Shown here piece after piece: positions 1 to 6,230 of a stretch of DNA of 14,418 nucleotides. Position numbers and translations under genes: made by a program. Where the stretch lies: positions 1-14,418 of the forward strand of contig CAZYTO010000146.1 of the NCBI GenBank assembly GCA_964650405.1. Direction: 5' to 3'. Position 1 is the stretch's first letter; each line of letters opens with the position of its first letter. This stretch comes from CAZYTO01 sp964650405. GTDB lineage: Bacteria > Acidobacteriota > Thermoanaerobaculia > Gp7-AA8. Below the pieces are notes generated by a model that worked only from the letters and a program-made list of their open reading frames with translations, ran no database searches and was not told the origin of the DNA.

Positions 1-1137
1 GGGTTCGAGACGGCCACGCGGGCCGCGGCCGCGGGCGGGGTGACGACGATCGTCGACATGCCGCTCAACTCCATCCCGCCGACGACCTCGGTCGCCGCGC
101 TGCTGAAGAAGGCCGAGGCGATGGACGGCAAGTGCCGGGTCGACGTGGGCCTCTGGGGAGGCGCGGTCCCGGGCAACGACACCGTCCTCGGGGCGATGCT
201 CCATGAAGGCGCGCTCGGGTTCAAGTGCTTCCTCGTAGATTCCGGCGTTCCCGAGTTTCGCCACCTCGACGAAGACGGCCTGGCCTCGGCACTTGCCGCC
301 CTGCGGGGAACCGGCGCCCCGCTGCTCGTCCACGCCGAGCTGCCGGGACCGATCGAGCATGCCGCCGCGGCGTTGCACGGTGACGCTACGTCGTACCAGC
401 GCTGGCTCGACTCGCGGCCGCACCAGGCCGAAGACGAGGCCATCGCGCTCGTCGACCGCCACGTGCGCGCCACCGGGGCTGCCGCGCACATCGTGCATCT
501 TTCGTCAGCCGATGCGCTCGACACGATCCGGCGGGCGCGCGACGCTCGAACCGGCCTCACCGCCGAAACGACGCCGCACTACCTCTACTTCGCCGCCGAG
601 TCGATCCCCGACGCGGCGCCCGAGTACAAATGCGCGCCGCCCATCCGCGAGCGCGACAATCGCGAGCGCCTCTGGACCGCCGTGCGGGAAGGGACGCTGG
701 CCGGCATCGTCAGCGATCACTCACCTTGCACGCCAGAGCTCAAACATCTCGAGCGCGGCGACGTCGAACGCGCCTGGGGCGGCATCGCCTCGCTGCAGTT
801 CGGCCTGCCCGTCATCTGGACTGACGCACGCCGGCGCGGCCTCACGCTGGCCGCAGTCTCGGAGCTCCTGAGCGCCGGTCCCGCCTCCATCGCCCGCATC
901 GGCGATCGCAAAGGGCGCCTGGCCGCCGGCTACGACGCCGACGTCGTCGTCTTCGATCCCGACGCGCCGTTCGTCGTCACCCCCGACAGCGTTGAACACC
1001 GGCACAAAGAGACGCCGTACGCCGGCGCGGAACTGACCGGGGTCGTGCGCGCGACCTACCTGCGGGGCGAGCGCATCTTCGCGGATGGGCTACACCTCGG
1101 AGCGGCGCGCGGACGGTGGATCCGGCGCAACGTATAA
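1..1137 (+). CDS. allB: Allantoinase, 5'-truncated by window edge
   Basis: Cyclic amidohydrolase that hydrolyses allantoin to allantoate in the cytoplasm. The reading frame is open from base 1 and already reads GFETATRAAAAGGVTTIVDM, which in this family lies well inside the protein. The true start and the first HxH metal-binding motif are therefore left of the window; the GTG at base 40 is internal. Visible family landmarks are GFKCFL, with the lysine (223-225) expected to be carboxylated and bridge two metals; HAEL (His at 331); HLSS (His at 496); and SDHSPC (catalytic Asp at 715-717). The C-terminus has the usual KGRLAAGYDADVVVFD segment that closes amidohydrolase folds. It lies just upstream of the allantoicase/OHCU decarboxylase gene on the same strand and is probably co-transcribed. 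Dihydropyrimidinase or hydantoinase is the main alternative, but the motif wording and neighbours favour allantoinase strongly. Confidence 0.95.
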   Translation, partial: GFETATRAAAAGGVTTIVDMPLNSIPPTTSVAALLKKAEAMDGKCRVDVGLWGGAVPGNDTVLGAMLHEGALGFKCFLVDSGVPEFRHLDEDGLASALAALRGTGAPLLVHAELPGPIEHAAAALHGDATSYQRWLDSRPHQAEDEAIALVDRHVRATGAAAHIVHLSSADALDTIRRARDARTGLTAETTPHYLYFAAESIPDAAPEYKCAPPIRERDNRERLWTAVREGTLAGIVSDHSPCTPELKHLERGDVERAWGGIASLQFGLPVIWTDARRRGLTLAAVSELLSAGPASIARIGDRKGRLAAGYDADVVVFDPDAPFVVTPDSVEHRHKETPYAGAELTGVVRATYLRGERIFADGLHLGAARGRWIRRNV

Positions 1138-1162
1138 CCGGTTCATCCTTCATACTTCGCCC

Positions 1163-2638
1163 GTGGACTTCCTAGAACTGGTAGACCTCGCGTCCGAGCG
1201 GCTCGGCGGCTCGGTGCTCTACGCCACCGACGACTACTTCGCCGAGAAGGAGAACCTGCTCAAGCCCCACGCCGCGGTGTGGAAGGAACATGAGTACACG
1301 GACCGCGGCAAGTGGATGGACGGCTGGGAGAGCCGCCGCAAACGCATCGCCGTTGACGCCGATCCAGCGGTGGATGGCGCCACACACGACTTCGCCATCA
1401 TCCGGCTCGGCGCACCCGGCGTCGTCCGCGGCGTGGTCGTCGACACGGCCTTCTTCCGCGGCAACTATCCCGAGCACTGCTCAATCGAAGGCTGCGTCGC
1501 GCGGCCGGAGACGGGCGTCGGCGCGCTGCTCGGAACGGAAACGGAGTGGGTCGAGATCCTTCCGAAGCAGCCGCTGCGCGGCGACTCCCAGAATCTCTTC
1601 GCCATCGGTTCCCCCGTTGCGTTCAGCCACCTCCGCCTGCGCATCCACCCCGACGGCGGCGTGGCGCGCCTCCGCGTGCACGGTGAGGTCGTCCCCGAGT
1701 GGCGGCGCAGCGGCGGCCTTGCGAACGAGGTCGATCTGGCGGCCGTCGAACACGGCGGCCAGGTGCTGACCTGCAGCGACATGTTCTTCGGGCCGAAGCA
1801 CAACCTCATCATGCCCGGAAGTGCCCACAACATGAGCGACGGGTGGGAGACGAAGCGGCGCCGCGGCCCGGGCCACGACTGGGTCATCGTCCGCCTGGCA
1901 ACCGAGGCGGTCGTCCGCCGCATCGAGCTGGACACGGCGCACTTCAAGGGCAACTTCCCCGACACCGCGTCGATCGACGCCTCGAACGGCGGCGAGGAGT
2001 ACACCGAGCTGCTGCCCCGAACGAAGCTGCTGGCGCACACGCGGCATCTCTTTCTCGAAGAGCTCCGGAACGCCGGACCGGTCACACACCTTCGACTGAA
2101 CGTCTATCCCGACGGCGGCGTCTCGCGGATGCGCGTGCACGCACTGGCCACGGAAACGGGTCGGGCGGCGGCGGCGGCACGGCGGCTGAACACACGCACC
2201 GCGTCCGACGCCGCGCGCGAGCTGACCGCCTGCTGCGGCTCGTCGCAATGGGTGCGGCAGATGATGGCCGCGCGGCCGTTCGACAATCTACTGGCTGCGG
2301 CCGATGCGACCTGGAACGCGCTCTCTCCCGACGACTGGCGCGAAGCGTTCGCCGCACACCCGCGGATCGGCGAGACGAAGGCCGACCGTTTCTCGGGCCA
2401 GGAACAATCGGGAGCCCGCGGTGCGGCAGTGGCCACGATGTCCGAGCTCACCGAGGTGAATCGTCAGTACGAGCAGCGCTTCGGCCATATCTACATCGTC
2501 TGCGCCACCGGCAAATCCGCAGACGAGATGCTCGCCATCGCCCGCCAGCGCCTCGGCAACACACCCGCCGACGAGATCCGCATCGCTGCAGACGAGCAGC
2601 GGAAGATCACGCGGCTGCGGCTGCTGAAGCTGGTGTAA
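1163..2638 (+). CDS. alc: Allantoicase fused to OHCU decarboxylase (bifunctional)
   Basis: Two enzymes in one chain. Residues 1 to about 340 are allantoicase (allantoate to ureidoglycolate plus urea), with its two related beta-sandwich repeats marked by DGWESRRKR near residue 53 and DGWETKRRR near 226. Each repeat is followed by a D-T-A-[FH]-F-[KR]-G-N-[FY]-P stretch. Residues from about 350 to 491 are OHCU decarboxylase (UraD type): HPRIGE with catalytic His399, SGQEQSG (Glu414), RFGH (Arg439-His442), ATGKS, and the ending DEQRKITRLRL. The joint is an Ala/Arg-rich linker. I chose GTG 1163 because the protein then begins VDFLELVDLASERLGG, like known allantoicases, 25 bases after allantoinase. 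ATG 1085 is in frame, adds 26 residues unlike the family and overlaps allantoinase by 53 bases. Neither start has a good ribosome-binding site. Both domains look intact. Confidence 0.93.
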   Translation: MDFLELVDLASERLGGSVLYATDDYFAEKENLLKPHAAVWKEHEYTDRGKWMDGWESRRKRIAVDADPAVDGATHDFAIIRLGAPGVVRGVVVDTAFFRGNYPEHCSIEGCVARPETGVGALLGTETEWVEILPKQPLRGDSQNLFAIGSPVAFSHLRLRIHPDGGVARLRVHGEVVPEWRRSGGLANEVDLAAVEHGGQVLTCSDMFFGPKHNLIMPGSAHNMSDGWETKRRRGPGHDWVIVRLATEAVVRRIELDTAHFKGNFPDTASIDASNGGEEYTELLPRTKLLAHTRHLFLEELRNAGPVTHLRLNVYPDGGVSRMRVHALATETGRAAAAARRLNTRTASDAARELTACCGSSQWVRQMMAARPFDNLLAAADATWNALSPDDWREAFAAHPRIGETKADRFSGQEQSGARGAAVATMSELTEVNRQYEQRFGHIYIVCATGKSADEMLAIARQRLGNTPADEIRIAADEQRKITRLRLLKLV

Positions 2639-2641
2639 CGG

Positions 2642-2673
2642 GTTGCGGGGTTGCGAGGTTGCGAGGTTGCGTA
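2642..2673 (+). repeat. 8-base tandem repeat, about four copies
   Basis: Four consecutive octamers, GTTGCGGG, GTTGCGAG, GTTGCGAG and GTTGCGTA, begin four bases after the stop codon of the allantoicase fusion. The last unit runs into the left arm of the neighbouring inverted repeat. The array is non-coding as far as I can see. Confidence 0.75.
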
Positions 2674-2773
2674 GGGCACGGCTGCGTCGTGCCGAACCGC
2701 CGTACGCGTGTACCGCGCCGACACGTGTAACCGCCCGCCCACGGGAATTCGGCACGACGCAGTCGTGCCCTAC
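2671..2773. repeat. Inverted repeat with 26-base arms, REP-like; possible bidirectional terminator
   Basis: The arms 2671-2696 and 2748-2773 are reverse complements with a single mismatch (G against A at the eleventh position). Each arm also contains its own small hairpin, GGCACG facing CGTGCC across seven bases. The right arm overlaps the stop codon of the minus-strand hydroxyisourate hydrolase (2770-2772). Placed between two convergent genes, the structure could stop transcription from both sides. There is no T-run, so a dispersed repeat of the REP type is equally likely. The 51 bases between the arms hold nothing recognisable. Confidence 0.7.
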
Positions 2774-3093
2774 GACCCGCGGTAGGTCGAATAGCTGAAC
2801 GGACTGAGGAGCAACGGTACGTGGTAGTGCTCTTCGCCTTCCGCCACGGCGAACGTAATGGTGACGCTGGGGAAGAAGCCTGCGGGGAAGTACGCGCCCG
2901 TATTGAACGTAATGCGGTAGGTGCCGGCTTCGGGGGGCGTCGTCAGGAGGGTCCGCAGCCGGCCATCGGTGTCGGTCACGCCGTTGCCCACCACCTGCCA
3001 TCCGCTTTCCTTCTCCCGTTCGAGGCTGACCGGGACGCCCGCAGCCGGACGTCCGCTGGCAGTGTCGAGAACGTGGGTGGAGATTCCGCTCAT
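2770..3093 (-). CDS. uraH: 5-Hydroxyisourate hydrolase (transthyretin-related)
   Basis: Hydrolyses 5-hydroxyisourate, the product of urate oxidation, to OHCU. The protein has 107 residues, normal for the family, and matches it end to end: ISTHVLDTASGRPA with catalytic His7, GRLRTLL with Arg47, EEHYHVPLLLSPF with His89 and His91, and the diagnostic YRGS tail (104-107). The ATG at 3091-3093 gives the usual short N-terminus before STHVLD. There is no signal peptide, so it should act in the cytoplasm as a tetramer. It is transcribed towards the allantoicase fusion and away from the methyltransferase. No Shine-Dalgarno sequence precedes the start; a TAATAT element 9 bases upstream suggests a leaderless transcript. 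Confidence 0.96.
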   Translation of the reverse strand: MSGISTHVLDTASGRPAAGVPVSLEREKESGWQVVGNGVTDTDGRLRTLLTTPPEAGTYRITFNTGAYFPAGFFPSVTITFAVAEGEEHYHVPLLLSPFSYSTYRGS

Positions 3094-3102
3094 TCGGTTG
3101 GC

Positions 3103-3108
3103 ATATTA
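3103..3108 (-). promoter_or_regulatory. Candidate -10 element of uraH, leaderless layout
   Basis: On the minus strand TAATAT lies 9 bases before the uraH ATG, which would put transcription start within about three bases of the start codon. No good -35 hexamer sits at the standard distance; that position falls inside the palindrome at 3117-3144. This is inferred from spacing and consensus only. Confidence 0.35.
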
Positions 3109-3116
3109 CAAGCCAA

Positions 3117-3144
3117 GTCATCGCGAGCGTACGCTCGGGATGAC
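3117..3144. promoter_or_regulatory. 28-base palindrome in the uraH/methyltransferase divergent region
   Basis: A near-perfect palindrome with no spacer: GTCATCGCGAGCGT on the left is mirrored by ACGCTCGGGATGAC on the right, with one mismatched pair. It lies 23 bases from the uraH start and 9 bases from the methyltransferase start, so a bound dimeric regulator could control both genes. A dispersed palindromic repeat unrelated to regulation is the alternative. Confidence 0.5.
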
Positions 3145-3153
3145 AATTGCTTC

Positions 3154-3843
3154 ATGTACGAGCGCGACCTCGCCTACATCCACCACCACGGGTTCAGCGA
3201 CTTTGCACGCAGTGCGGCCCCGGTGGTGATCCAGCTCCTGCACACCGGCGGCATCGACAGCGGTCTCGTCATCGACCTCGGCTGCGGCAGCGGCGTGCTG
3301 GCCGCGGAACTGCTGGCTCACGGTTTCAACGTATTCGGCGTTGATGTTTCAGAGGAGATGATCACCCTGGCGCGCGAGCATGTGCCGAACGCGACGTTCG
3401 CCGTGGCCTCGCTCCATGAGGTCGAGCTTCCGGCGTGCGCGGCCATCACGGCCATCGGGGAGCCATTCACGTACGCGGATGGCGACGCACTCCGGCGAAC
3501 GCTGGCCCGCTGCAGCGCCGCGCTCCCCCGCGGCGGCCTCCTGCTCTTCGACGTCATCGAGCACGTGGATGGCGACGCGATGCGCTACCGCAATTGGTCC
3601 GCCGAGGGCGACGATTGGATGATCGCCGTCGACGTCGCCGAGGAGGGACGGCAGATCACACGGAGAGTGTGGATGTACCGCGCCGAAGGAGAACTGTACC
3701 GCCGTGCCAGCGAAGTCCACCATGCCTGGACGTTCACCCGCGATGAGCTATACGCCTGGCTGGACGAGGCCGGCTTCTCCGTCACGTTCGGGGGCTGGGA
3801 GCTGCCGCCACGATGCATCGCCGTGCAGGCGACGAAAACGTAG
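3154..3843 (+). CDS. Class I SAM-dependent methyltransferase, substrate unknown
   Basis: A 229-residue protein with the Rossmann-type SAM fold. Motif I is VIDLGCGSGVLA (residues 39-50), followed by an acidic residue in FGVDVSEEM (Asp64) that would bind the ribose of SAM. A later strand reads GGLLLFDVIEHV, and the C-terminus has the DELYAWLDEAGFSVTFGGWELPP segment common in small-molecule methyltransferases. ATG 3154 is chosen because the reading frame further upstream runs antisense through uraH, and the family sequence begins at MYERDLAYIHHHGFSDFA. There is no membrane segment or signal peptide. It stands alone on its strand between two purine-degradation genes, and I see no evidence that it takes part in that pathway. 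The substrate cannot be read from the sequence. Confidence 0.85.
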   Translation: MYERDLAYIHHHGFSDFARSAAPVVIQLLHTGGIDSGLVIDLGCGSGVLAAELLAHGFNVFGVDVSEEMITLAREHVPNATFAVASLHEVELPACAAITAIGEPFTYADGDALRRTLARCSAALPRGGLLLFDVIEHVDGDAMRYRNWSAEGDDWMIAVDVAEEGRQITRRVWMYRAEGELYRRASEVHHAWTFTRDELYAWLDEAGFSVTFGGWELPPRCIAVQATKT

Positions 3844-3845
3844 TT

Positions 3846-3913
3846 CACGCGGAGGGCGCGGAGAAGGCACTCAGTCCTCCGTGATCTCCGCGGTCTCCGT
3901 GGCCTCCGCGTGA
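3846..3913. repeat. 9-base tandem repeat with inverted copies (hairpin)
   Basis: Four nonamers in register at 3876-3911 (CCTCCGTGA, TCTCCGCGG, TCTCCGTGG, CCTCCGCGT) face two inverted nonamers at 3846-3863 (CACGCGGAG, GGCGCGGAG). The ends pair perfectly over 11 bases, 3845-3855 with 3903-3913. The array begins two bases after the methyltransferase stop codon, so it could serve as its terminator, although no T-run follows. Confidence 0.7.
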
Positions 3914-3947
3914 CCCGTCCCTATCGGTTGTACCGACGAACACGCGT

Positions 3948-3967
3948 GACGGACAGGATTGTCCGTC
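3948..3967. terminator. Small perfect hairpin, possible terminator
   Basis: An 8-base perfect stem, GACGGACA facing TGTCCGTC, with a GGAT loop, lies between two convergent genes and 38 bases beyond the stop codon of the minus-strand aldolase-like gene. Neither strand has an adjacent T-run, so it is at best a weak or factor-assisted terminator. The rest of 3914-4005 shows no gene. Confidence 0.35.
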
Positions 3968-4005
3968 CTCCACACAACTTTTCAGCCTTCAAGCCTCTTG
4001 CCTCT

Positions 4006-5334
4006 CTACCCGCCCCGCCTCCCCTTCATGATCTTCACGAAACTCCGGCTGCGAAGCTCATCGAGCGTCAAACCGGTGGCCATCGCTTCCTTCTCCGTGA
4101 TGGCGCCGCAGTTCATGGCGCGGAGGAAGTAGTTGAGCAGTCCCTGGCCGGTGGCGGCGTCATCGAACACGTCGCCGACGAGCGTGGCCTGCCCCGCCTT
4201 CTGGATGAAGTTGCGCAGGCGCTCCGTCGCGGCGCCGAGCGACTCCAGGAAGAACGAATAGACGGCGGCATAGCGGGTCGGGAGCTGGGCGGGGTTGAGG
4301 TCCCACCCCTGGTAGTAGGCGTTGACCAGCGAGTGGCGGATGTGATCGACGTGCAGCCGCCAGGCGCGGTGCAAGACGGTGCGGTTCTCGTCCGCCTGCT
4401 CCGGCGTGAGCTGGCCGCGGTGGGGAGCGATGGGCATAATGTTCGTGGCGCCGTCGGAGAGCCAGATCCCTGTCCCGGCATAGGCGACCTGCATCATGTG
4501 CCGGGCGAAATCGCAGGCCGGATGGTCCATGCGCTGATGGGCAGCGGTGATGTTGCAGCTCGCCGTGTAGTCGTACGTGCCGAAATGCGCTGCCACGCAG
4601 CGGCCACGGGCGCGATCGAGGAAGAGCGGCAGGTGCGACTGGCCGTCCGGCCCAAGGATCGACTGCGTCGTCTCGATCATGAACTCGAGCTTCAGCGTGC
4701 CGGCAGGCAGGCCGAGCTTCGGCTCCAGCGCGTCGTAGAGGTCGGCCAGCATCGTCACCTGCTCTGGCACCTGGATCTTCGGGAGGGTGACGACGAACCA
4801 GGGCGGCAGCTTGCCTGCGGCGTCGAGCAGGGTGGAGAGGAAGATGTCGAGCGTGCGGACGCTGCGGCGCATCAGCTCGTGCGTGAACGGTTTGATGCGG
4901 ATGCCGAGGAACGGTGACAGCGTGCCGTCCGCCATCCCCTTCGCCACTTCGCGGGCGGCGCCGGTGGCGTGGCCGTCCTCCTCGTCGTCGGGGCGGTTGC
5001 CGTATCCGTCCTCGAAGTCGATGCGGAAGTCCTCGACCGGCTCGCGCTTCAGCTTCTCCACCACGCGCGCGTAGATCTTCTCCGCGTCTGCGATGCCGAT
5101 GGCCGCGGCGAACGTCTGCGGATCGGGGGCGAACTCGTCGAGCGAACGGAGGGCCAGGACACCGAGGCGCTGGGGCGTGTCGGACTTGAAGAGCTGCGCG
5201 CCGCCGTACACCGTGTGCACCGGCTGGCGCGCGCCCGACTCGCCCGGATAGCGGCGGTTGAGGGCGTCAAGCGAGGGAAGGAGCGGCGCGCGTGCCGCGT
5301 CGAGGTCGGATTCAGGAAGCGAGACTTTGATCAA
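4006..5334 (-). CDS. CitE/HpcH aldolase-like or malate-synthase-like barrel protein (DUF6986 type)
   Basis: A 442-residue cytoplasmic protein resembling the DUF6986 group, annotated as aldolase or phosphoenolpyruvate-utilising TIM-barrel enzyme related to CitE and malate synthase. Supporting segments are HTVYGGAQLFK (40-50); RIDFEDGYG with an acidic run after it (104-120); VVTLPKIQ (181-188); LEFMIETTQSI (216-226), whose Glu217 and Glu221 fit the magnesium-binding barrel strand of CitE-like enzymes; and HFGTYDYTASCNI (250-262). The TTG start (5332-5334) comes one base after the puuD stop, so the two are almost certainly translated in tandem. Purine breakdown ends in glyoxylate, and malate synthase and CitE relatives act on glyoxylate or similar 2-oxo acids. 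A role in disposing of the carbon product is therefore reasonable, but it is inference. The family assignment is from memory. Confidence 0.75.
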   Translation of the reverse strand: MIKVSLPESDLDAARAPLLPSLDALNRRYPGESGARQPVHTVYGGAQLFKSDTPQRLGVLALRSLDEFAPDPQTFAAAIGIADAEKIYARVVEKLKREPVEDFRIDFEDGYGNRPDDEEDGHATGAAREVAKGMADGTLSPFLGIRIKPFTHELMRRSVRTLDIFLSTLLDAAGKLPPWFVVTLPKIQVPEQVTMLADLYDALEPKLGLPAGTLKLEFMIETTQSILGPDGQSHLPLFLDRARGRCVAAHFGTYDYTASCNITAAHQRMDHPACDFARHMMQVAYAGTGIWLSDGATNIMPIAPHRGQLTPEQADENRTVLHRAWRLHVDHIRHSLVNAYYQGWDLNPAQLPTRYAAVYSFFLESLGAATERLRNFIQKAGQATLVGDVFDDAATGQGLLNYFLRAMNCGAITEKEAMATGLTLDELRSRSFVKIMKGRRGG

Positions 5335-5335
5335 T

Positions 5336-6127
5336 TCAGCGGCTCCGGATGACCGACGCCACCCCCCACCCGGCGAGCACGAGCGCCGAGAGGACGGCCC
5401 AGTTGTACTGGTTGCCGTATGTGGTGACGGGGAAATGACTGCTGATCATGATGAACACGACCGGCAGGACGATGAACGTGTTGTGTTTCGAGCGGTTCTT
5501 GGCGCGGTCGGCCAGGCGCATGTCAGCCGGCTGGCCCGCTTTCGTCGCCGCGATGAGCTGCCGCTGCGCCGGGAGAATGCGCACCCAGACGTTCCAGGCC
5601 ATGAACGTGCCGAGCATCGCGCCCGTCTGCATGTAGGCGGCACGGCCTCCGTAAATCTTCTCGCAGAAGAGCCAGATCGCTCCCGCCAGCAGCAGGTACG
5701 ACACGATGACGCCCGCCGTCTCGTACTTCGCGATCGGCGAGAGCCAGAGCAGGTCGTAGACGAACCATCCCACGACGATGATTCCAAGGCTCACGCCAAT
5801 GGCCACGCCGTTCGACATCGGCAGCTTCGCATCTGCCGACATCAGCCCGCCGTGGTAGTAGACGAGGCCGAGCAGGAGGAGGCCGCTGAGCCAGGTGAAC
5901 GCCGCCTCCCACTTGAACCAGTGCAAGGTCTGGTCGAGCAGCTTCGGCTCCTTCTGCTTGTCGACGACGTAGAACCCGCCGCTGTGGACCATCCACACCT
6001 GCTGCTCGTGGTGGAAGGTATGGTCGAGCCACGTGAAGAAATACGTCTGCCCCACCCACATGATCGCGGCAAAGACATGAGTCCAGCGAAGGGCGATGTT
6101 CAGCCACTCTTGTGCGGTGTAGCTCAA
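5336..6127 (-). CDS. puuD: Membrane urate hydroxylase, PuuD type, lacking the cytochrome c domain
   Basis: An integral membrane protein of 263 residues matching the N-terminal urate oxidase domain of PuuD (the former DUF989), which oxidises urate to 5-hydroxyisourate. About seven hydrophobic segments are visible, near residues 12-30, 70-88, 105-125, 137-155, 163-180, 218-234 and 243-260. Conserved histidines occur in RWTHVFAAIMWVGQTYF, LDHTFHHEQQ, VHSGGFYVV, YYHGG and SSHFP. Described PuuD proteins carry a C-terminal cytochrome c domain. This one ends in VASVIRSR soon after the last membrane segment and contains no CxxCH, so electrons must go to a partner not encoded here. The TTG start has an AAAGGA ribosome-binding site 6136-6143 upstream. 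It leads a two-gene minus-strand operon with the aldolase-like gene. I see no frameshift that would restore a haem domain. Confidence 0.88.
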   Translation of the reverse strand: MSYTAQEWLNIALRWTHVFAAIMWVGQTYFFTWLDHTFHHEQQVWMVHSGGFYVVDKQKEPKLLDQTLHWFKWEAAFTWLSGLLLLGLVYYHGGLMSADAKLPMSNGVAIGVSLGIIVVGWFVYDLLWLSPIAKYETAGVIVSYLLLAGAIWLFCEKIYGGRAAYMQTGAMLGTFMAWNVWVRILPAQRQLIAATKAGQPADMRLADRAKNRSKHNTFIVLPVVFIMISSHFPVTTYGNQYNWAVLSALVLAGWGVASVIRSR

Positions 6128-6135
6128 GGCGGAGA

Positions 6136-6143
6136 TCCTTTCC
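6136..6143 (-). promoter_or_regulatory. Shine-Dalgarno sequence of puuD
   Basis: The minus strand reads GGAAAGGA eight bases before the TTG start. This is one of the few clear ribosome-binding sites in the window and it supports the TTG. Confidence 0.55.
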
Positions 6144-6167
6144 GGGCCGAGGTGGGCGAAGTGTAAT

Positions 6168-6190
6168 CGAAGTCGCGTGCTACGACTTCG
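6168..6190. promoter_or_regulatory. Operator-like inverted repeat between puuD and the acetyltransferase gene
   Basis: Perfect 8-base arms, CGAAGTCG (6168-6175) and CGACTTCG (6183-6190), are separated by seven bases. The site lies 41 bases before the puuD start and 41 bases before the chosen GTG of the divergent acetyltransferase, so it is well placed to control both. The sequence does not match an operator I can name. Confidence 0.5.
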
Positions 6191-6216
6191 TCACCGCCGC
6201 CGAGTGTGGAAAAACG

Positions 6217-6222
6217 TAGCAT
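6217..6222 (+). promoter_or_regulatory. Candidate -10 element of the acetyltransferase gene
   Basis: TAGCAT lies 8 bases before GTG 6231, the spacing expected for a leaderless transcript. It fits a pattern shared with uraH, xdhC and the GH57 gene. No -35 hexamer is evident. Confidence 0.3.
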
Positions 6223-6230
6223 CGGAAATC

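Noticed and set aside
1085..1162. Longer N-terminus of the allantoicase fusion from ATG 1085
   Set aside because: The 26 extra residues do not resemble allantoicases and lie over the end of allantoinase. GTG 1163 gives the family-like start, although the longer form cannot be excluded.
1699..2730. A 343-codon plus-strand frame overlapping the allantoicase fusion
   Set aside because: It is an Arg-rich low-complexity translation out of frame with conserved allantoicase and OHCU decarboxylase motifs.
3910..4917. A 335-codon plus-strand frame opposite the aldolase-like gene
   Set aside because: The minus-strand protein has recognisable barrel motifs and is coupled to puuD; the plus-strand translation looks like a codon-position shadow.
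5336..6127. A hidden cytochrome c domain of PuuD lost by frameshift
   Set aside because: No CxxCH pattern is seen in the protein or just after it, and the following bases encode a different, intact protein beginning one base later.
5258..6166. A 302-codon plus-strand frame opposite puuD
   Set aside because: It is highly charged and histidine/arginine-rich with no domain. The opposite strand encodes a clear multi-pass membrane protein.
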